From NCBI GenBank assembly GCA_035765855.1, contig DASTWM010000542.1, forward strand, positions 1-10,493: a stretch of DNA of 10,493 bases, written 5' to 3'. Made by a program: the position numbers and the translations under genes. Origin of the DNA: DASTWM01 sp035765855. Lineage in GTDB: Bacteria > Chloroflexota > Chloroflexia > Chloroflexales > Roseiflexaceae. Shown piece by piece: positions 1 to 4,699 of the stretch. Within the stretch, counting starts at the first letter, position 1, and each line of letters starts with the position of its first letter. The notes under the pieces were generated by a model. That model was given only the letters and a program-made list of their open reading frames with translations, had not been told where the DNA came from and did no database searches.

Positions 1-1567
1 GATCGGTCGTCGTGTAGATCACGAGATAAAAGAAAAACTGGCTGGTCAGCACGAGGATGGCCGCGACAAGGCCGACCCGCCGGTCCCACAGCCGCGCGCC
101 GACGCGATAGATCGCCAGCGCCAGCAGCGTAATGAACACCAGATTCGGGAATTTTGCCGCCCAGTTGTTAATGCCAAACAGCATAAACGACATGGCGATC
201 CAGACCGGCTGAAGCAACGGCCATGTTTCTTGCGGATGCGTGATGCCGGGGTACAGCTTGTAAAATTGCGTGACGTAATCCACCACCGCGCCGCGCCCAT
301 GAACGAGGTTGCGCGCCACCACGGCATTGTCGGCGTAATCGGCATGACCAACCCACGGCATTGATACCGCAACCGACGCCTCGTAGCCGACCCACAGCGC
401 CACAAAGATGATCAGCGCGACGAAGCCACCGCGCCACGACGCCAGCAGGCCGACGAGCGACTGGCAGGCATGCGGCAACCCGGCCCGGCCATACACCAGC
501 ACCAGCGCGAGCGCGCTCACCATGGTCACGCCGAGGATGCCCATGTCGAGCAGCGAGCCGCGCAGCGTGCCAGCGCTCGGCAGCGGCACCATGAGTGCAA
601 AGCGCACCGCGACATAAAGCAGCCATGCCAGCGCTGCAACCACAAGGCCGTCGCTGAGCGCCCGCCCGCGCGTGTAGCGCGCGACAAACAGACCCCACAT
701 ACGCAGCAGAACGGGACTCAGCACGAGCAGCAGTGCTGCGAATAAGAACGCCGTTATCCACGGCAGGAGCACCACCGTCCAGACTCGCACCACCGCAAGC
801 GCCATGGCCAGGCCGCAAATCAACAGCACCGCCGCCATGAGCGGGCCGGTTGGCTGCCGGGCAAGCAAGAGCAATACCAGGAATAAGAGCACACCATCGA
901 GCGCGAGAAAGAGGAGCGGCTGCGGCTCAGGCGCGACAAAGGTGCCTGATGGATTCCCTTCCAGAATAATATTTGCGACGCGCACACCCTTCGGGCGCGA
1001 ATCGACATGGCGCTGGGTGCTGGTAAACGTATCAGAAGCGCGGAGTTCAAGGTGCAGATCGCCACCTTGTTGCACGGCGGCAGGAATGATGAGGCGGAAT
1101 TGCTGCCAGCGCGACGACGGCGCGAACGTGCCGACTGGCGTGTTGTTTACCACCACCGTGACCTGCGGCTGCCGCTCCTTCGCCAGCACGTCGTCGGGCC
1201 AGCCCTGCATGCGCATGGTCAATTCAATGTCACCGCTCGCGCCCATGCCCGGCAGCACCACACTGGCCGTCTGCCGCGTCCAACGCGAACGGCCAGTAAC
1301 CACATCAGGCGTGAGTTCATCGCCGTACCAACTGCCAGCCGCCGCGCTCGACTGGCCTTCGCTGGTGGGCAAAAAGAATTGATCGCCCAGCCAGCCAACC
1401 AACACGCTCGCGGCAGGCGGAGCCTGGTAGGCTAACGTACCCGTCAGCAGCGCCAGAAAGAGGAGCAGCAGAATCCGCCCGTCAAGCAGGCGACTGCGCA
1501 ACTCATTGCGCGCGGCGCTCCGCACGGGCCACGCGGCGGTCGAATGATGTACACTTTCAGTTCGCAC
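1..1567 (-). CDS. Large GT-C (GT39/ArnT-like) membrane glycosyltransferase with N-terminal beta-rich domain, partial
   Basis: An open frame reads from a GTG at 1567 to the left edge (522 codons); the C-terminus lies outside the window. Order by residue: a membrane segment at about 31-48 (RILLLLFLALLTGTLAY); a soluble, beta-rich extracytoplasmic region at about 60-205 that looks like a jelly-roll; a run of hydrophobic helices at about 217-400; then the canonical GT-C start. That start carries the acidic first-loop motif HADYADNAVVARN at 408-420, followed by TWPLLQPVW and FGINNWAAKFPN at 449-475. Family knowledge: such enzymes transfer a sugar from a polyprenyl-phosphate donor on the outer face of the membrane. 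Acceptor and sugar are not inferable. The roughly 380-residue extension before the GT-C module is odd. The start is uncertain: GTG 1567 sits 6 nt behind a perfect TATAAT, which would make the mRNA nearly leaderless, and GTG 1525 is an alternative. Neither has a visible Shine-Dalgarno site. Confidence 0.85.
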   Translation of the reverse strand, partial: MRTESVHHSTAAWPVRSAARNELRSRLLDGRILLLLFLALLTGTLAYQAPPAASVLVGWLGDQFFLPTSEGQSSAAAGSWYGDELTPDVVTGRSRWTRQTASVVLPGMGASGDIELTMRMQGWPDDVLAKERQPQVTVVVNNTPVGTFAPSSRWQQFRLIIPAAVQQGGDLHLELRASDTFTSTQRHVDSRPKGVRVANIILEGNPSGTFVAPEPQPLLFLALDGVLLFLVLLLLARQPTGPLMAAVLLICGLAMALAVVRVWTVVLLPWITAFLFAALLLVLSPVLLRMWGLFVARYTRGRALSDGLVVAALAWLLYVAVRFALMVPLPSAGTLRGSLLDMGILGVTMVSALALVLVYGRAGLPHACQSLVGLLASWRGGFVALIIFVALWVGYEASVAVSMPWVGHADYADNAVVARNLVHGRGAVVDYVTQFYKLYPGITHPQETWPLLQPVWIAMSFMLFGINNWAAKFPNLVFITLLALAIYRVGARLWDRRVGLVAAILVLTSQFFFYLVIYTTTD

Positions 1568-1573
1568 GTTGCT

Positions 1574-1579
1574 ATTATA
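1574..1579 (-). promoter_or_regulatory. Candidate -10 box (TATAAT) for the GT-C gene
   Basis: The minus strand reads TATAAT here, a full match to the sigma-70-type -10 consensus, 6 nt before the in-frame GTG at 1567. No convincing -35 hexamer is seen 16-18 nt upstream, and the extended -10 TGn is absent. If used, transcription would begin about at the GTG, giving a leaderless or near-leaderless mRNA. Confidence 0.4.
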
Positions 1580-1730
1580 CCGCGAGTTGCAACCCGGTCG
1601 CGTGAGGCACAGATGATGAAACACTGGAACTTTTTTGTTGATCGCGTCGTCTTCATGCCAACAGTGCTGAAATACGGAAACAGGCACCCGCAGCAGTCTT
1701 TATACTACATATGATCAAAAAGTTTAAATG

Positions 1731-1739
1731 TGGTATAAT
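1731..1739 (+). promoter_or_regulatory. Extended -10 promoter (TGGTATAAT) for the 74-residue gene
   Basis: TGG followed by a perfect TATAAT (1734-1739) fits an extended -10 promoter. The -35 region (about 1711-1716) is weak, as is usual for extended -10 promoters. The expected start of transcription near 1746 leaves a leader of about 74 nt before the ATG at 1820. Confidence 0.6.
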
Positions 1740-1773
1740 GCGCGCCGCACACGTCAAACCACACGGGGGTATG

Positions 1774-1801
1774 TAGCGATCCTGTCCATGCAGGATGGCT
1801 A
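1774..1801 (+). promoter_or_regulatory. Leader hairpin before the 74-residue gene
   Basis: TAGC-G-ATCCTG (1774-1784) pairs with CAGGAT-G-GCTA (1791-1801), giving ten base pairs around one G/G mismatch and a 6-nt loop. It lies inside the predicted leader and ends about 6 nt before the Shine-Dalgarno GAGGGG (1807-1812). It could affect mRNA stability or ribosome access. No known riboswitch or leader family is recognised. Confidence 0.45.
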
Positions 1802-1819
1802 TTTACGAGGGGATTGACT

Positions 1820-2044
1820 ATGTCTACAGTGGATTTGGATACGTTGATCGACAAGCTCCTCCCGCAAGTTCTTGCCGACCGGGAACTTGGCGACGGCAAA
1901 ACATTCACGCGGCTCCATCTTTCACATCTCTGGGCGTTAAGCTGCATGCACATGGGCGAATGCTACGATGAAGAGGTGCTGGCGGATCGCGTTTCCCTTC
2001 GTCTTCCACCACAGGTGTCCATGGTTCGTGAAGTAACAGTGTAA
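1820..2044 (+). CDS. Hypothetical 74-residue protein
   Basis: I do not recognise this protein. The ATG at 1820 is chosen because GAGGGG (1807-1812) lies 7 nt upstream; an in-frame TTG at 1814 is a worse start. The product is soluble-looking and mostly helical in appearance, with an acidic N-terminal half (STVDLDTLIDKLLP). A central stretch is rich in His, Cys and Met (LHLSHLWALSCMHMGECY, residues 33-50), then comes a short basic and hydrophobic tail. There is no signal peptide or membrane segment. The His/Cys/Met cluster could bind a metal, but that is speculation. It stands alone, with its own extended -10 promoter, a hairpin leader and a strong terminator that contains its TAA, so it is probably a genuine monocistronic gene. 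Codon use is in line with its neighbours, with a somewhat lower third-position GC. Confidence 0.65.
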   Translation: MSTVDLDTLIDKLLPQVLADRELGDGKTFTRLHLSHLWALSCMHMGECYDEEVLADRVSLRLPPQVSMVREVTV

Positions 2045-2099
2045 CAACCAAGCGCCAGCAGCATTACGGAAGCTGCTGGCGCTTGGTTGTTACACTGTT
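2035..2099. terminator. Perfect 28-bp inverted repeat, bidirectional terminator
   Basis: Bases 2035-2062 are the exact reverse complement of 2072-2099, with a 9-nt loop (ATTACGGAA). The inner part is GC-rich (GCGCCAGCAGC). The outer part is T-rich on leaving in either direction (TTGGTTGTT, mirrored as AACAACCAA), so it reads as a rho-independent terminator both ways. It separates two convergent genes: the TAA of the upstream gene (2042-2044) is inside the left arm, and the ADH stop at 2101-2103 is two bases past the right arm. Confidence 0.8.
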
Positions 2100-2100
2100 G

Positions 2101-3255
2101 CTACCATGCTGCCCGCAGGATCTGCCCTACTTCATCAACGGTTGCCACGCGCGGGTTCGTGATAATAGCGCTGTCGGTCAGCGTACCATCGGCAATCGCG
2201 GGAACGGCATCCTCTGGCACGCCAACATCGCGCAGGCGTGTTGGCAGCCCGCAATCCGCCGCTAATGCCGTTACCGCCGCGATCCCATCTTCAATCACAT
2301 GCTCCTCGGCGCGCCCGCCCGCGTTCACGCCCAGCGCGCGCGCAATCCGCGAATAGCGGTTCGGCACGACCACGCTGTTGAAGCGCATACCATGCGGCAG
2401 GAGAATCGCGTTCGCGGTGCCGTGATGCACGTCGAACTGGCCGCCAATCGTGTGCGACATAGCATGCACGATGCCAAGCAGCGCGCTGGAAAACGCCATG
2501 CCCGCCATGCACGACGCCAGCAGCATCTGACCACGCGCTTCCATGTCGTCGCCGGTGTGTACCGCCGCGCGCAGGTTGTTCGAGATCATGTCGATCGCTT
2601 GCAGCGCCAGACTATCGCTGATAACGTTCGCGCGCGTCGAAACAAACGCTTCGATGGCATGCGTTAGCGCGTCCATGCCAGTGGCAGCGGTCACATGCTT
2701 CGGCAGCGTGCGCGTCATGGTCGGGTCGAGCACGGCCAGATCGGGCGCGAGGAACGGGCTGGCAAACGTCAGATTGCGGTGCTGCACTTCGTCGCGGATT
2801 GTGGCGAACGGCGCGACCTCACTGCCGGTTCCCGCCGTGGTCGGTATCGCCACCAGCGGCACAGGGCTGCGGTTCGGAAGGTCAGCAGTGTGATAATCGC
2901 GCAGTTGGCCGCCGCCCGCCAGCAGCATGCGTATGGCCTTGGCGGTGTTGAGCGGTGAGCCGCCACCCACCGTGATCAACAGATCAGCGCCGGTTTCGCG
3001 AGCGAGCGCCGCGCCCTGCTCCACCGTTGCAACAGACGAATGCGTTGGCACATCGCTGAAAACGCCCACAACCTCTACGACCTTCGCCAGACCTGTCTGC
3101 ACGCGTTGTGCCATCCCGGCATGGACAACGCTGTGATCGGTAATCATCAGTGCGCGGGCGCCACCGAGCCGAGCTACTTCTGAACCTAGCTCATCGACAA
3201 GATGAGTCTGATACACAACGCGCGGGCCGAGTTGAAATTCGAAAAACTCTGGCAT
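2101..3255 (-). CDS. Iron-containing (group III) alcohol dehydrogenase
   Basis: A 384-residue NAD(P)-dependent metal alcohol dehydrogenase, the usual length for the family; it interconverts an alcohol and an aldehyde or ketone in the cytoplasm. The N-terminal dinucleotide domain has VGGGSPLNTAKAI (96-108) and PTTAGTGSE (138-146). The helical C-terminal domain holds the four expected metal ligands: D195 and H199 in GMDALTHAIEA, H264 in VHAMSHTIGG, and H278 in VHHGTANAILLPH. The ATG at 3255 is chosen over an upstream in-frame ATG at 3381 because GGAAGG stands just before it. A TATAAT also lies between the two, and the longer form would overlap the gene upstream. Oddity: position 103 is Asn where the family motif GGGSxxDxAK normally has Asp. 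The substrate cannot be told from sequence or neighbours. The gene is convergent with the 74-residue gene and has the same orientation as the CpXC gene, 80 nt downstream of it. Confidence 0.93.
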   Translation of the reverse strand: MPEFFEFQLGPRVVYQTHLVDELGSEVARLGGARALMITDHSVVHAGMAQRVQTGLAKVVEVVGVFSDVPTHSSVATVEQGAALARETGADLLITVGGGSPLNTAKAIRMLLAGGGQLRDYHTADLPNRSPVPLVAIPTTAGTGSEVAPFATIRDEVQHRNLTFASPFLAPDLAVLDPTMTRTLPKHVTAATGMDALTHAIEAFVSTRANVISDSLALQAIDMISNNLRAAVHTGDDMEARGQMLLASCMAGMAFSSALLGIVHAMSHTIGGQFDVHHGTANAILLPHGMRFNSVVVPNRYSRIARALGVNAGGRAEEHVIEDGIAAVTALAADCGLPTRLRDVGVPEDAVPAIADGTLTDSAIITNPRVATVDEVGQILRAAW

Positions 3256-3292
3256 GAGCCTTCCTTCTATCTGAATCGAGCGATCTGCTTTG

Positions 3293-3298
3293 ATTATA
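3293..3298 (-). promoter_or_regulatory. Candidate -10 box (TATAAT) for the alcohol dehydrogenase
   Basis: The minus strand reads TTG-TATAAT, a full -10 match about 37 nt before the ATG at 3255, predicting a leader of about 30 nt that includes the GGAAGG ribosome site. The -35 region is poor (TTCCGG at 17-nt spacing). It lies in the 80-nt gap after the CpXC gene, so the ADH is likely transcribed on its own, with or without readthrough. Confidence 0.5.
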
Positions 3299-3335
3299 CA
3301 AGCCCTGTCTACCTGCCGGAAAAGCGGCTGCCTGG

Positions 3336-4577
3336 CTACTGCGGCAACTGGGCGCGTACATTCTGCAACAATGTGCGACACTCGACAGCGTACTCGGCCA
3401 TGGCGGCATCACCACGGGCGCGCGCGTCGGCCTCAAGCACCGTGAGCGCACGCTGGGCCGCGTCGGTGAGCAGTATGGGATAGTCGGAGATGGCCTGCGC
3501 GAGGTCATCTTCATTGTCGGCAGCCAGCAGCGTTTCAATCGCCTTGAGCATGGCTGCCTCGCCACTCAGCGCGGCGCGCAGATCAAGCAGCGCTTCGCGC
3601 CGCTCCTCGATCTCCACGGCGACGCGTTCATTGTTCTCACTGAGCATGTTCTCGGCGCGGGTCGCCAACTCGCGATCGACCCACGGCTCCAGCAGAATCG
3701 GGTAATCGCGCACCGCCTGCTGGAGCGCATCCGTGGTGGTGGCCTGCATCAGCGCCTGGTATGCCGCGTCGGATAACGCGCTGGGCGTGGGCGCAGCATG
3801 GGCATGCAGGTGCTCCGCCACGGCGACAACCACGGGCGCAACCTCTGCATCGGCGGGCGCGGCAAGCTGAATACCCAGCAATGAGCCGCGCACCGCACGC
3901 AGCGCCTCGCCAATTTCGCGTTGGCCCTGTGCAAACGCTTCGTCGGCCAATCGCATGATCATCATATGCGCGGCTTCAGTCAGCAAAACCGGATAGCGCT
4001 GCACGACCTGCTCGAACTCCGCTGGCGTGTCGGCGGCAAGCAGATTTTGCACCGCGTCGACCATTTCGCTCGGCGGCTCGGCAGGCGTGACATCGACCTC
4101 CGGATCCGGTTCAGCTTCCACAGACGGCGCGTGGTACGTTGCAGGCTCCGGCGCGGCTGCGGCGCGTGGCTGCGGCGCGGGGCCACGGCTGCGGCGCAAC
4201 CATGCGCGTCGTACACCCACCACCTCCTGCTCGACCTGCACATCGCCAAGGTAGGGCAGGCGCGCTGCTTCCGGCAGGCTGCCGACCAGCAGGTACAATA
4301 ACTCTTGCGCGCGTTCATGCCAGGCGTGCTCCGGCACGTCGGCTGGCGCGGCAAAATATACCCGCCGCCGCTCCGGATCGTGAAAGAGCAGCGGCGCGCC
4401 GGAAGAACCGGCATGCCCACAATGCGGGCAGATCACCTGGTCGAGCGTGCCATCGCGCAGCGCCTCCGCCAGATCAGGGCGCTCGGCAGCGTCGACCAGC
4501 GCCCACACATCGGCCTCAAAATCCTTGCCGCACGCAGGGCATGTCAGTTGCGCAAGTTCGCTGTATGAAATAGGCAT
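3336..4577 (-). CDS. CpXC-domain protein with three helical repeats
   Basis: 413 residues, no signal peptide or membrane helix, so probably cytoplasmic. The N-terminal CpXC domain (about 7-115) has two CxxC knuckles, TCPAC (C13, C16) and CPHC (C50, C53), expected to bind zinc. It also has the family-typical W25, PDL (34-36) and LLFHDPERR (63-71). A Pro/Ala/Arg linker follows (about 123-170). Three diverged helical repeats of about 65 residues come next, at about 172-235, 272-337 and 345-411. Each has an L-x-x-A...YPxLL core (RYPVLLT, DYPILLE, DYPILLT) and ends in an R-x-LL-x-x-R-like helix. CpXC proteins have no settled function; helical repeats of this kind suggest protein binding. The ATG at 4577 is preferred to an in-frame ATG at 4640 because AAGGA stands 7 nt before it. 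The gene is divergent from the GT39-like gene. Confidence 0.85.
   Translation of the reverse strand: MPISYSELAQLTCPACGKDFEADVWALVDAAERPDLAEALRDGTLDQVICPHCGHAGSSGAPLLFHDPERRRVYFAAPADVPEHAWHERAQELLYLLVGSLPEAARLPYLGDVQVEQEVVGVRRAWLRRSRGPAPQPRAAAAPEPATYHAPSVEAEPDPEVDVTPAEPPSEMVDAVQNLLAADTPAEFEQVVQRYPVLLTEAAHMMIMRLADEAFAQGQREIGEALRAVRGSLLGIQLAAPADAEVAPVVVAVAEHLHAHAAPTPSALSDAAYQALMQATTTDALQQAVRDYPILLEPWVDRELATRAENMLSENNERVAVEIEERREALLDLRAALSGEAAMLKAIETLLAADNEDDLAQAISDYPILLTDAAQRALTVLEADARARGDAAMAEYAVECRTLLQNVRAQLPQ
4155..4197. repeat. Three copies of GGCTGCGGCGC in the CpXC linker
   Basis: The 11-mer GGCTGCGGCGC occurs at 4155-4165, 4168-4178 and 4187-4197. On the coding (minus) strand it encodes part of the Arg/Pro/Ala linker between the zinc domain and the helical repeats. 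This is simple-sequence expansion in an unstructured linker, likely variable between strains. Confidence 0.6.
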
Positions 4578-4606
4578 GGCAAAATCCTTTGTGTTGTGCT
4601 GCCCGC

Positions 4607-4615
4607 ATGATAGCA
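4607..4615 (-). promoter_or_regulatory. Candidate extended -10 (TGCTATCAT) for the CpXC gene
   Basis: The minus strand reads TGC-TATCAT, five of six consensus bases with the extended TGn, about 30 nt before the ATG at 4577. No good -35 is visible. The intergenic region also holds a 7-bp inverted repeat, ATAGCAT (4629-4635) and ATGCTAT (4669-4675). Its right arm overlaps the -10 of the divergent gene, so it could be an operator. Confidence 0.35.
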
Positions 4616-4669
4616 GATACCACGCCGCATAGCATGTCACTATAGAGGTCCAGAAGGGCCAAGCGGGTA

Positions 4670-4678
4670 TGCTATAAT
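4670..4678 (+). promoter_or_regulatory. Extended -10 promoter (TGCTATAAT) for the GT39-like gene
   Basis: TGC followed by a perfect TATAAT (4673-4678). The start of transcription would fall near 4685, leaving a leader of about 15 nt with no clear Shine-Dalgarno site. The -35 region (about 4650-4655) is poor, consistent with extended -10 use. Confidence 0.6.
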
Positions 4679-4699
4679 CCAGCTAGGCACTGTAGCAGA

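Noticed and set aside
1444..1656. A 70-codon minus-strand frame at the start of the GT-C gene
   Set aside because: It overlaps the GT-C frame out of phase, lacks a ribosome site and has a Cys/Arg-rich, non-protein-like composition.
3256..3381. Longer N-terminus for the alcohol dehydrogenase, from the ATG at 3381
   Set aside because: The added 42 residues do not fit the family, overlap the CpXC coding end, and span a TATAAT; the ATG at 3255 has a strong ribosome site.
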